Positions 1 through 6,254 are shown, counted from the first letter of the stretch. The stretch is DNA of 8,409 bases from Bryobacterales bacterium (GCA_003164075.1 PLRZ01000688.1:3054-11462), one strand, 5' to 3'. Translations and numbers: made by a program. Notes: generated by a model not told the origin, from the sequence alone.

Positions 1-630
1 GAAACCGGCCTGGATGCGGTGGACGAAGGCGTGATGTACATCCCGCAGAGCCAGGTTCCCGAAGGCATCACCAAACTGACCAACGGTCTGATCCCGCTCG
101 CATGGGGCATCCGGACCGCTGGCGATCCGCTGGCCTTGCGCGCTGCCGTGGAGCGCGAAATTCGCGGAGTGGACGGGATGATGATCGTGGCGCACGTGCG
201 CACCATGGACCAGATGGTGGCCGAATCGCTATCGCGGCAGAACTTCAATGCGCTGCTGCTCACGGTTTTCGCGGCCATCGCTCTGCTGCTGGCGGCCATC
301 GGGATTTACGGCCTGATGTCCTATTCGGTGGAGCAGCGCCTGCAGGAAATCGGCATTCGCGTGGCTCTCGGCGCGACTCGCGGCGACGTTCTGCGGCTGA
401 TGGTGGTGCAGGGGATGAAGCTGGCCGGAATCGGTATCGTTGTGGGTCTGGCTGCCGCCTATGGGGCGACGCGCCTGCTGGCATCGCTGCTGTTCGGCGT
501 CAAGGCCAACGACCCGATGACGTTCGCCGCGGTCGCGGTAATGGTGTCGATTGTGGCGGCGATTGCCTCGATGGTGCCCGCGAGGCGGGCGGCGGGCATC
601 GCGCCGTCGGTGGCGCTGCGGCATCAGTGA
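1..630 (+). CDS. ABC transporter permease, FtsX/MacB type (ADOP-like), 3' part
   Basis: The gene enters from the left edge in frame 1 and ends at TGA 628-630, so only about the last 209 residues are visible. They match the C-terminal half of an FtsX/MacB-type permease. A periplasmic segment ends near MVAESLSRQNFNALL, a first membrane helix follows (about nt 250-320), then the cytoplasmic loop with the family signature around EIGIRVALGATRGDVLRL (nt 349-402). Two more helices follow (about nt 420-480 and 520-580), and the protein ends in PARRAAGIAPSVALRHQ. Known of the family: such permeases work in efflux or lipoprotein/peptide export with an ATPase, and Acidobacteria carry many orphan duplicated versions (ADOP). 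No ATPase gene is visible. The GTG at 19 is internal to the frame, because coding sequence continues to base 1. Whether this copy is an ADOP or an ordinary MacB permease cannot be told without the upstream part. Confidence 0.87.
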   Translation, partial: ETGLDAVDEGVMYIPQSQVPEGITKLTNGLIPLAWGIRTAGDPLALRAAVEREIRGVDGMMIVAHVRTMDQMVAESLSRQNFNALLLTVFAAIALLLAAIGIYGLMSYSVEQRLQEIGIRVALGATRGDVLRLMVVQGMKLAGIGIVVGLAAAYGATRLLASLLFGVKANDPMTFAAVAVMVSIVAAIASMVPARRAAGIAPSVALRHQ

Positions 631-732
631 GGGGCTCTCTCAGACTTGCCGCCATCGCACGGGGGTTGCGCCGTCCGTGCATGACCGCGACAACCCACAG
701 CGGTTTTTCATCGGCCGTTGGCCGCCAGAACT

Positions 733-748
733 TCAGAACTCCTGATGT
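733..748 (+). repeat. 16-bp dispersed direct repeat, copy A
   Basis: TCAGAACTCCTGATGT occurs exactly here and again at 8389-8404. It contains a small dyad, TCAG...CTGA. The flanking bases are similar but not identical between copies (CAGAACT before this copy, CGAAACG before the other). It lies about 100 bp downstream of the permease stop, in a gene-free stretch. A 16-bp exact match is unlikely by chance in a window of this size. Function unknown. Confidence 0.6.
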
Positions 749-769
749 TGTGGAATTTGCAGTGAGCCC

Positions 770-868
770 GCAGGTGGGGCGGGCGGTGCTCGCCTGCCCT
801 CGATCCTATGCGAGCAGCGGGCCCAAATTCAGCGCGGGCTGGCAGGCGGCACCGCCTGCCCCACCTGC
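770..868. repeat. BIME-like pair of inverted REP-like palindromes
   Basis: This is the main content of the gene-free stretch 631-936. GCAGGTGGGGCGGGCGGTGC (770-789) is the inverse of 849-868 with one G/T difference, and CGCCTGCC (791-798) pairs with GGCAGGCG (841-848), giving a stem of about 28 bp around a 42-nt loop. Each half also folds alone: GGGCGGGCG 777-785 with CGCCTGCCC 791-799, and GGCAGGCG 841-848 with CGCCTGCC 853-860. The two halves are therefore copies of one roughly 29-bp palindromic unit in opposite orientation, which is the layout of a BIME built from REP units. It sits after the permease gene and before the PEP-CTERM promoter. It could attenuate readthrough or protect the 3' end of the permease mRNA; that is inference. 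No T-run follows, so it is not a classic terminator. Confidence 0.75.
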
Positions 869-899
869 GAAGCTCTTGCCACATGCCACATGCCGCGAG

Positions 900-930
900 T
901 TGGGTGTCGCGCGCCCGATCGGCGTACAAT
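900..930 (+). promoter_or_regulatory. Putative promoter of the PEP-CTERM gene (leaderless layout)
   Basis: A good -10 box, TACAAT (925-930), lies six bases before the ATG at 937, so transcription would begin at or next to the start codon. The -35 is poor: TTGGGT at 900-905, with a long 19-bp spacer. The spacer holds an 8-bp palindrome, CCGATCGG (915-922), a possible operator. No Shine-Dalgarno sequence precedes the ATG, which fits a leaderless mRNA. Confidence 0.4.
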
Positions 931-936
931 GATCCA

Positions 937-1611
937 ATGCGCACTCTAAGCAGGTGGGTACCTTTGCTGTTGTTGGCTGCCGGATTGAACGCCGGTACGA
1001 TTACGGTGATCTCGCAAGGCGCAACGCCTGGGACTTTTAGTCAGGGGATGACCGGCCCGGCCGGCTTCGTCGAATACGTCGCCGCAGGCTGGACAACCGG
1101 CTCCAGTTCCTACAGCAGTGTCACCATCACGGCGGTGCTGGAGGGCCAGGATCTGTCGGGCGACTCGATCGATGCGTACCTGGATACGCAGACCGGCCCC
1201 GGTACCACGAGCCTCGATGAAATCGCCACTGCTTCAGACATCGCCGTCCCATCCGGCAGCTATGCAACCGTCACGTTGTTTACGGGTCTCAGTCTAAGCG
1301 CCAATACGTCGTACTATTTGACGTTGGCGCCGGAGGGCAGCGATCAGATCGTCTGGGGAATCGACAACAACCAACCTTCCCCCACCACGGATACCGGTGT
1401 CTCGGAGATTGGCGCTCAATTCTGCACCGAGGACATAGCGGGATGCGACGCTTATCCGCCCGCCTCGGCATTCTTCGGCCTCAACGCCAACCCGATTTTC
1501 GATGTCACTTCGACTTCCACTCCGGCCGCGGTGCCCGAACCGGCGTCCGGCGCCCTGCTGGCGTCCGGACTGGCACTGGGATGGCTGTTGCGCGTTTACC
1601 GGCGGCGGTAG
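937..1611 (+). CDS. PEP-CTERM sorted exported protein
   Basis: 224 residues from ATG 937. The frame is open upstream to 808, but ATG 937 begins a clean signal peptide (MRTLSRWVPLLLLAAGLNAG, likely cut after residue 18 or so) and follows a -10 box. The mature part (about 20-190) is Thr/Ser/Gly-rich with beta-strand character. A segment running from AAGWTTGSSSYSSVTITAVL to NTSYYLTLAPEG resembles the 'choice-of-anchor' beta-sandwich domains often found ahead of sorting tags. Two cysteines (in FCTEDIAGC) could form a disulfide. The C-terminus is a textbook PEP-CTERM tag: VPEP at 199-202, a hydrophobic helix at about 205-219, then VYRRR. Known of the family: the tag is recognised by an exosortase, and the protein goes to the cell surface or exopolysaccharide. 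No exosortase or polysaccharide gene is in view. The cargo function is unknown. Confidence 0.88.
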   Translation: MRTLSRWVPLLLLAAGLNAGTITVISQGATPGTFSQGMTGPAGFVEYVAAGWTTGSSSYSSVTITAVLEGQDLSGDSIDAYLDTQTGPGTTSLDEIATASDIAVPSGSYATVTLFTGLSLSANTSYYLTLAPEGSDQIVWGIDNNQPSPTTDTGVSEIGAQFCTEDIAGCDAYPPASAFFGLNANPIFDVTSTSTPAAVPEPASGALLASGLALGWLLRVYRRR

Positions 1612-1806
1612 CATGGCAGACTCCCGGGCCGGCGGCCGTCGCACTCACCGGCATTTCCGTAAGCCATTGGTCCCATAGAACCGCCAGCTTTGCACGTTCG
1701 ACCCCTTTTCCCTAACCGGTCGCTTCCTGCCGTGAGGTCCACGGACAAATTGGTCGGCGGTCTCCGGCCCTGGGCGAAATCCCCCACCACCCAAACGGAC
1801 CCCATT

Positions 1807-1830
1807 GTTTGATATGCTCTAACATCAAAC
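1807..1830 (+). promoter_or_regulatory. Dyad overlapping the likely -10 box of the M28 peptidase gene
   Basis: GTTTGAT (1807-1813) and ATCAAAC (1824-1830) are perfect 7-bp inverted arms around a 10-bp centre. A -10-like TATGCT (1813-1818) lies within it, and the ATG follows at 1835, so the 5' leader would be about 10 nt with no Shine-Dalgarno sequence. I find no convincing -35 box. A repressor or activator bound to the dyad would directly affect initiation; alternatively it is a leader hairpin. The rest of the 1612-1834 gap shows no gene and no clear terminator. Confidence 0.4.
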
Positions 1831-1834
1831 GTTT

Positions 1835-3556
1835 ATGTCCAGAAAATCAGTTGTCCTCGCAATGCTCCTTCTGCTCGTGTCCGCGCTGCTCGTCGCCCAG
1901 CAGCCGATTGAGCGGATCGACCTGAATGTAATTCACAAAATCAAGACCGCGGAACTCGGCGGTGGCGGTGGTTTCGGCGGCGGTGGTGGTGGCCGCGGCG
2001 GCGGCCGTGGTGCGGCCCCCATCATGGAGACCCTGTACAACCTCACCGACCACTACGGTCCGCGTCTGACTAATTCGCCCCAATTCCGCGCTGCCGGAGA
2101 ATGGGCCGTCGGCCAACTCAAGCAATGGGGTTTGAGCAACGTCCATCTGGAAAAATGGGCTACCGCGCCGTCTCCCTCGGATGCCGCCGACAGCGCTGCC
2201 GCCGGAGGCCGCGGAGGCCGCGCCGCCATCCCCAGTTGGGAGTTCACCGAGTACGAAGGCGCCATGGTATCGCCTACCTACATGCCCATCATCGGCTACC
2301 CGCAGGCATGGAGCGGCAGCACCGATGGCAAAGTGACCGGCGATGCCATCATGGTGGCGCAGCCCGCCACCATGGCCGACATGGATAAGTTGCACGGCAC
2401 CCTCAAGGGCAAGATTGTCCTGCTGGGCACGGGTCCGTTCGAGCTGGCGTTTCCCGATACGCCCCTCGGCGTACGCTACACCGATGCCGAACTGGCGGCT
2501 ATGATTCCCGAACTTATTCCCACGGGCGCCGGCGCCGCGGGACGCGGTGGGCGTGGCGGACGGGGCGGCCCGGCGCTGTCGCAGGAAGAACAGCGCGCAG
2601 TTACGGCCCGGGCGGCCACTTTCTGGAAAGATGAAGGAGTCCTGCTCACCATATCGGCCAACGGCACCACGCGCGGATCGAGCGGCGTGGTGGCCACCAG
2701 CAACGGCTCGCCACGCACCGGCGATCCCACCAAGAACGTGCCCTCCATCGCCGTCACCGCGGAGAACTACAACCGCGTCGCGCGCTTGTTGGAACACAGC
2801 GTTCCGGTGAAGCTCGCCTTCAACATCCAGACCAAATTCGACATGTCCCAGACCGAATCGTTCAACGTCATCGCGGAACTCCCCGGCGCCACCAAGCCCA
2901 ACGAGCTGGTGATGGTGGGCGGCCACTTCGATTCCTGGCACATGGGCACCGGCGCCACCGACAACGGGGCAGGCGCGGCGGTAGCCATGGAAGTGATGCG
3001 CATTCTGAAGTCGGCCAACCTGAAAATGGACCGCACCGTTCGCATGGCACTGTGGGGCGGTGAAGAAGAAGGGCTCCTGGGTTCGGCGGCCTACGTGAAG
3101 GAGCACTTTGCCGACACGGCCACCATGAAGACCACCGCCGAACACGACGGCTTCGCGGGCTATTTCAATATCGACAACGGCACCGGAAAGGTCCGCGGCA
3201 TTTATCTGCAGGGCAACGAAATGGTGCGGCCCATCTTCGAGCAGTGGTTCGCCGCTATCAAGGACCTGACCCCGGGCATCATCACCATTCGCAATACCGG
3301 CGGCACGGACCACCAGTCGTATGACGCCGTGGGACTGCCGGGCTTCCAGTTCATTCAGGACCCCATGGACTACGAAACCCGCACGCACCACACCAATATG
3401 GACACCTACGAACGAGTCCAGCAAGGCGACGTGGAGCAGATGGCCATCATCGAAGCCTACTTCGTATACCAGGCCGCCACCCGGCCCGAGAAGTTGCCGC
3501 GCAAAGATCTGCCGGCGCCACGCGGAAATGGCGGGCGCGGCGGACGGGGAAACTAG
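1835..3556 (+). CDS. Secreted M28-family zinc peptidase (carboxypeptidase Q-like)
   Basis: 573 residues. Residues 1-22 are a signal peptide (MSRKSVVLAMLLLLVSALLVAQ), so the enzyme is exported. The first part (about 60-340) contains a PA-like insert region. The M28 catalytic domain spans about 340-550, with the expected dinuclear zinc ligands and catalytic base: H364 (GGHFDSW), D376 (GATDNGAG), E410 catalytic and E411 metal (WGGEEEGLLGS), D447 (FNIDNGTG) and H519 (THHTNMDTY). All key residues are present, so it should be active. The order and spacing resemble carboxypeptidase Q (M28B), which releases amino acids from di- and oligopeptides; exact specificity cannot be read. Oddities are Gly/Arg-rich tracts at 42-59, 124-129, 236-245 and 564-573, absent from typical family members. 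The gene stands alone on its strand and converges on udk. The start is fixed by the signal peptide. Confidence 0.93.
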   Translation: MSRKSVVLAMLLLLVSALLVAQQPIERIDLNVIHKIKTAELGGGGGFGGGGGGRGGGRGAAPIMETLYNLTDHYGPRLTNSPQFRAAGEWAVGQLKQWGLSNVHLEKWATAPSPSDAADSAAAGGRGGRAAIPSWEFTEYEGAMVSPTYMPIIGYPQAWSGSTDGKVTGDAIMVAQPATMADMDKLHGTLKGKIVLLGTGPFELAFPDTPLGVRYTDAELAAMIPELIPTGAGAAGRGGRGGRGGPALSQEEQRAVTARAATFWKDEGVLLTISANGTTRGSSGVVATSNGSPRTGDPTKNVPSIAVTAENYNRVARLLEHSVPVKLAFNIQTKFDMSQTESFNVIAELPGATKPNELVMVGGHFDSWHMGTGATDNGAGAAVAMEVMRILKSANLKMDRTVRMALWGGEEEGLLGSAAYVKEHFADTATMKTTAEHDGFAGYFNIDNGTGKVRGIYLQGNEMVRPIFEQWFAAIKDLTPGIITIRNTGGTDHQSYDAVGLPGFQFIQDPMDYETRTHHTNMDTYERVQQGDVEQMAIIEAYFVYQAATRPEKLPRKDLPAPRGNGGRGGRGN

Positions 3557-3562
3557 ACGGCA

Positions 3563-3663
3563 AAACCGCTCCCTGGCGGGGTGCCCCCTGGGCCCGGCTC
3601 AGTAACAAGTCCCGTGGAATCAGGCGCGACTGTTACCGAGCCGCGACCGCAAGGGAGCGGTTT
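3563..3663. repeat. Palindromic intergenic repeat, copy 1 (also a possible bidirectional terminator)
   Basis: This lies between the convergent M28 and udk genes. The outer arms 3563-3579 and 3647-3663 pair at 16 of 17 positions (AAACCGCTCCCT at 3563-3574 is perfect). The inner arms GGCTCAGTAACA (3596-3607) and TGTTACCGAGCC (3631-3642) pair at 11 of 12. Between the arms, one side carries an extra GC-rich segment (3580-3595), making the element asymmetric and so orientable. Its reverse complement matches 6077-6169. At a convergent junction it could stop transcription from both sides, and the right arm ends in TTTCTT. The remainder of the gap (3664-3804) shows no gene. Confidence 0.8.
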
Positions 3664-3804
3664 CTTGAGTTTCGCACCAGCTATTAGCTATTACCACGGG
3701 TGCCGAGCCGAGGCGCGGTCCATGGAAGTCTGAAACTGCGGCAGTCATCCCAGGTCCGGCCAGGAATGCCAGAACTTACAAGCAGTTTCCGGAGAGCTGT
3801 CAGC

Positions 3805-4428
3805 TTACAGGAAAGCCGATCGCCGGCCGCTTGCCCTGACAGCTTTTAACACCGCCGCGGTGGAATTCGCCAGCGGATCCTCGCCCGATACCACCAGGTC
3901 CGCGAATTTCCTGGTCGGCGACACGAACCACTCGGCGCTGGGCCGCACCGTCCGCCGATATTGTTCGCATACCGATTCCGGAGTGCGCCCCCGCTCGGCC
4001 ACATCGCGCGTGAGACGGCGATTGAAACAGACGCCCGGGTCGGTCTCCACGTATACTTTGGTGTCCAGCAAGGCCCGCAGCTCCGGCCAGTGGAATACAA
4101 ACAGGCCCTCCACGATCGTGAAATCGCCAGGGTCGATGCGCCTGGTCTGGCTGGTGCGCGCGTATTCGGAGAAGGAATACACCGGCTCGTCGAACGGCAG
4201 TCCCGCGGCCATGGCCTGCAAATGCTGGTGCAGCAGCGGCCATTCGAGCGCGTCGGGATGGTCGAAGTTCACCTTCTTGCGCGCTTCCAGCGAGATCTCT
4301 TGCATGCCCCGATAGTAGGAATCCAGCGAAACAATGGGCGTTCCCGGCAGCTTCCTGGCGAGTTGCCGCGCCAGTTCGGTTTTCCCCGAACTGGACGGTC
4401 CGGCGATTCCAATGATGTGTGGCTTCAT
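3805..4428 (-). CDS. udk: Uridine/cytidine kinase
   Basis: 207 residues, the usual length for Udk. It transfers phosphate from a nucleoside triphosphate to uridine or cytidine in pyrimidine salvage, in the cytosol. Visible features are the Walker A motif GPSSSGKT (10-17), the catalytic-site Asp in SLDSYY (D36), the family motif NFDHPDA (54-60), the base-recognition segment PVYSFSEYAR (82-91), EGLFVF (107-112), DTKVYVETD, then the lid helix RRLTRDVAERGR (137-148) and PTRKFADLVV. Odd: E. coli Udk and human UCK2 have His in the base-recognition segment (YSYVEHTR in E. coli), while this protein has Tyr89. A Tyr there in Thermus thermophilus UCK goes with cytidine-only activity, as I recall, so cytidine preference is inferred. 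Its ATG overlaps the TGA of cobA-hemD (ATGA at 4428-4425) and no good Shine-Dalgarno sequence is seen, so translational coupling is likely. Confidence 0.92.
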   Translation of the reverse strand: MKPHIIGIAGPSSSGKTELARQLARKLPGTPIVSLDSYYRGMQEISLEARKKVNFDHPDALEWPLLHQHLQAMAAGLPFDEPVYSFSEYARTSQTRRIDPGDFTIVEGLFVFHWPELRALLDTKVYVETDPGVCFNRRLTRDVAERGRTPESVCEQYRRTVRPSAEWFVSPTRKFADLVVSGEDPLANSTAAVLKAVRASGRRSAFL

Positions 4429-5936
4429 TCGGTCGAATGCGAAGTCTCAGTGTACAACCCGAGCACCGCCTCGACAAGACCATCGACGGTATACATCCGA
4501 GCCTCCCTTTCGACAGCGATCCCCAGTCGACGCGCGGTCTCCGAAGTCACCGGTCCGATGGACGCCACTGGCACGCCCGCCAGCGCCGCCGCGCCCGCCA
4601 CGGCCACGAAGTTTTGCACCGTGGAGGAACTGGTGAAGGTGATGCAGTCGGGCTTGCGCGGGCCGCCGAAAATCCCGGCCGCCTGCTCGCCGGCGCCCTC
4701 GGGTGCGATGGTTCGATAGGCTTCCACCACGTCGACCAGCGCGCCGCGCCGCGCCAGTTCCACCGGCACCAGGTCGCGGGCCACCGCCGCGCGCGGCAGC
4801 AGGATCCGCCGGCCGGCCAGATCGTGGGCCGCGAAAGCCGCCAGCAGACCCTCGGCGACATACTCGCGGCCCATCAGGTCCACCTTGAGATGCAGCCTTT
4901 CGATGGCGGCGCGCGTGGCCGGTCCAATGGCGCAGATCCTGGCGCGCAACGCGCGGAGATCCACGGCGGAGGCGTCCAGCCGCTCCAGGAAGAAACGTAC
5001 GCCGTTGGCGCTGGTGAAGATCAGCCAGTCGTAGAGGGCGAGTTGGCGCAGAGCGCGGTCCAGCGGGCCGTAATCGGCCGCGGGCTGGATTTCGATGGTG
5101 GGCATCTCCACAACATCCGCGCCCAGTGCTTTCAAGCGGGAAGTGAGCGCATCGGCCTGGCCTCTGGCGCGCGTGGTGACGATGCGCCGGCCGAACAGCG
5201 GCAGCCGCTCAAACCAGTTCAGCTTCTCCCGGAGGCGCACCACCTCTCCGACCACGATGGTGGCCGGCGGCTTCATGCCGGCTTCCGCGATGAGCTGCGG
5301 CAGCGAAGAGAGCGTGCCTTCGATGCTCTCCTGGTCGGGCCTGGTGGCCCAGCGGACCGCGATGGCGGGAGTGTCCGGAGAACGGCCGGCGGCAATCAAC
5401 TCGCGGGCGATATCGGCGAACGCAAACATGCCCATGAAGATGACCAGGGTATCGGCCATGCCGACGGTCTTCCAATCCACCGCGTCCACGGTATGGCCCG
5501 TGACAAAACTCACCGACGTGCTGCGCCCGCGATGCGTCAACGGTACGCCGGCGTAAGCGCCGATTCCCAGCGGGGACGTGATGCCGGGCACCGCTTCGAA
5601 CGGAATGCCGGCATCGGCCAGCGTTTCGGCCTCTTCGCCGCCGCGGCCGAAAATGTACGGATCGCCGCCCTTGAGCCGCACCACCGTGAGGCCGCGCCGC
5701 GCCCGCTCGATGAGCATGGCGCAGATTTCCTCCTGGGTGAAGGCGTGGACCGATTTCTTCTTGCCGACGTAGATGCGCTCGGCGGATGGCGGGGCAAGCT
5801 CCAACAGGGCCGCGGGCGCCAGGTGGTCGAAGAAGATGGCGTCGGCCTGCTCCAGAATGCGGCGTCCTTTGCAGGTGAGCAGTTCCGGATCGCCGGGTCC
5901 GGCGCCGATGAGGTAGACCTTACCGGGCGCGTTCAC
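4425..5936 (-). CDS. cobA-hemD: Fused uroporphyrinogen-III C-methyltransferase / uroporphyrinogen-III synthase
   Basis: A bifunctional tetrapyrrole enzyme. HemD closes hydroxymethylbilane to uroporphyrinogen III, and CobA (SUMT) methylates it twice with SAM to precorrin-2, leading to siroheme and cobalamin. The N-terminal CobA domain covers about 5-240: VYLIGAGPGDPELLT, YVGKKKSVHAF, VVRLKGGDPYIFGRGGEEAE, VPGITSPLGIGAYAGVPLTH and SFVTGH are all classic. A short linker (about 240-247) leads to the HemD domain (about 248-495): GRRIVTTRARGQ, ADVVEMPTIEIQP, DWLIFTSANGVRFFLERL, ICAIGPATRAAIE, GRRILLPRAAVARDLV, CITFTSSSTVQNF and IGPVTSETARRLG. Start: a GTG at 5936 gives VNAPGKVYLIGAG, the normal beginning, with GGGA 7 nt upstream. 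A TTG at 5948 would add four residues and has no ribosome site. The fusion is common in several bacterial phyla. Other heme genes are not adjacent; the downstream partner is udk. Confidence 0.93.
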   Translation of the reverse strand: MNAPGKVYLIGAGPGDPELLTCKGRRILEQADAIFFDHLAPAALLELAPPSAERIYVGKKKSVHAFTQEEICAMLIERARRGLTVVRLKGGDPYIFGRGGEEAETLADAGIPFEAVPGITSPLGIGAYAGVPLTHRGRSTSVSFVTGHTVDAVDWKTVGMADTLVIFMGMFAFADIARELIAAGRSPDTPAIAVRWATRPDQESIEGTLSSLPQLIAEAGMKPPATIVVGEVVRLREKLNWFERLPLFGRRIVTTRARGQADALTSRLKALGADVVEMPTIEIQPAADYGPLDRALRQLALYDWLIFTSANGVRFFLERLDASAVDLRALRARICAIGPATRAAIERLHLKVDLMGREYVAEGLLAAFAAHDLAGRRILLPRAAVARDLVPVELARRGALVDVVEAYRTIAPEGAGEQAAGIFGGPRKPDCITFTSSSTVQNFVAVAGAAALAGVPVASIGPVTSETARRLGIAVEREARMYTVDGLVEAVLGLYTETSHSTE

Positions 5937-5987
5937 GCCCGGTCCCAAATACCAACTGATTTCATGTCTGTCACGGAAGTAATCTCG

Positions 5988-5993
5988 ATTTTA
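5988..5993 (-). promoter_or_regulatory. Putative -10 box for the cobA-hemD/udk operon
   Basis: On the minus strand TAAAAT (5993-5988) would start transcription near 5981, giving a leader of about 45 nt before GTG 5936. The -35 position (6011-6016, CTGGGG) is poor, so the assignment is weak. The box lies between the gene and the nested palindrome at 6025-6217, so regulation through that structure is possible but unproven. Confidence 0.28.
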
Positions 5994-6024
5994 CCCCCTT
6001 TCCGCACACTCCCCAGCCGTCCAC

Positions 6025-6217
6025 CGCTGAAGGCGTGCGTAACCGATCTGGGGATTTCGTGGCACAGGCGCGGAATACGCTCCCTAACGGTCGCGGCTCT
6101 GTAACGAGTGCCCACGTGTTTGCAATTAGTTACAGAGCCGGGCCCAGAGGACACCCCGTTTGGGAGCGTTTACCGGTGACGGACCTTCCCCAGATCGGTT
6201 GCGCACCCACGCTGAAG
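6025..6217. repeat. Nested palindrome with 20-bp terminal inverted arms and flanking 8-bp direct repeats (MITE-like)
   Basis: GTGCGTAACCGATCTGGGGA (6035-6054) is the inverse of 6187-6206 at 19 of 20 positions. Just outside lie identical 8-bp direct repeats, CGCTGAAG at 6025-6032 and 6210-6217, with 2 and 3 bases between repeat and arm. Inside sits palindromic repeat copy 2 (6077-6169). Terminal inverted arms plus short flanking direct repeats are what a small non-autonomous transposable element looks like, but no transposase is present and the direct repeats could be chance. The structure fills most of the gap of about 350 bp between the divergent cobA-hemD and membrane-protein genes; the gap otherwise holds only the promoter candidates and a small hairpin. 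Confidence 0.6.
6077..6169. repeat. Palindromic intergenic repeat, copy 2 (inverted relative to copy 1)
   Basis: The outer arms 6077-6090 and 6156-6169 pair at 13 of 14 (ACGCTCCC with GGGAGCGT is perfect). The inner arms GGCTCTGTAAC (6095-6105) and GTTACAGAGCC (6129-6139) are perfect over 11 bp, with a 23-nt loop. Compared with the reverse complement of copy 1, 6078-6105 matches at 25 of 28 and 6129-6168 at 34 of 40, while the loops (23 versus 25 nt) look unrelated. The asymmetric segment GGGCCCAGAGGACACC (6140-6155) shows that copy 2 has the opposite orientation. Because it lies between divergent genes, terminator function cannot be its general role. Confidence 0.8.
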
Positions 6218-6246
6218 TGACAACGCCTCCCGAAGCGATCTATCCT
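6217..6246 (+). promoter_or_regulatory. Putative sigma70-type promoter for the membrane-protein gene
   Basis: GTGACA (6217-6222, five of six to TTGACA) and TATCCT (6241-6246, four of six to TATAAT) are separated by 18 bp. This predicts a transcript starting near 6252, about 38 nt before the TTG start at 6290. It begins right at the outer edge of the nested palindrome. Confidence 0.45.
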
Positions 6247-6254
6247 ATGGGATG

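Noticed and set aside
657..680. Possible terminator hairpin GCACGG...CCGTGC after the permease gene
   Set aside because: The stem is only 6 bp with a 12-nt loop and no T-run follows.
881..894. Tandem ACATGCC x2
   Set aside because: Two units of seven bases are too little to call a repeat array and have no evident role.
808..936. Upstream extension of the PEP-CTERM gene to 808
   Set aside because: It would place 43 Arg/Pro-rich residues before a clear signal peptide and would read through half of the palindromic element at 770-868.
1847..3424. 525-codon open frame on the minus strand opposite the M28 gene
   Set aside because: The frame is the shadow of a GC-rich gene. Its translation is His/Gly/Arg-rich with no recognisable motif, while the plus strand has a full set of M28 catalytic residues and a signal peptide.
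3679..3693. Tandem AGCTATT x2 near the udk 3' side
   Set aside because: Only two short copies; likely chance or slippage.
3768..3777. GCCAGAACTT shared with 724-733, possible third piece of the 16-bp repeat family
   Set aside because: A 10-base match is expected many times by chance in a window this size, and the diagnostic CAGAACTCCTGATGT part is absent.
4419..6104. 561-codon open frame on the plus strand across cobA-hemD
   Set aside because: The translation is low-complexity Arg/Gly/His-rich with no family features, and the minus strand encodes all CobA and HemD motifs.
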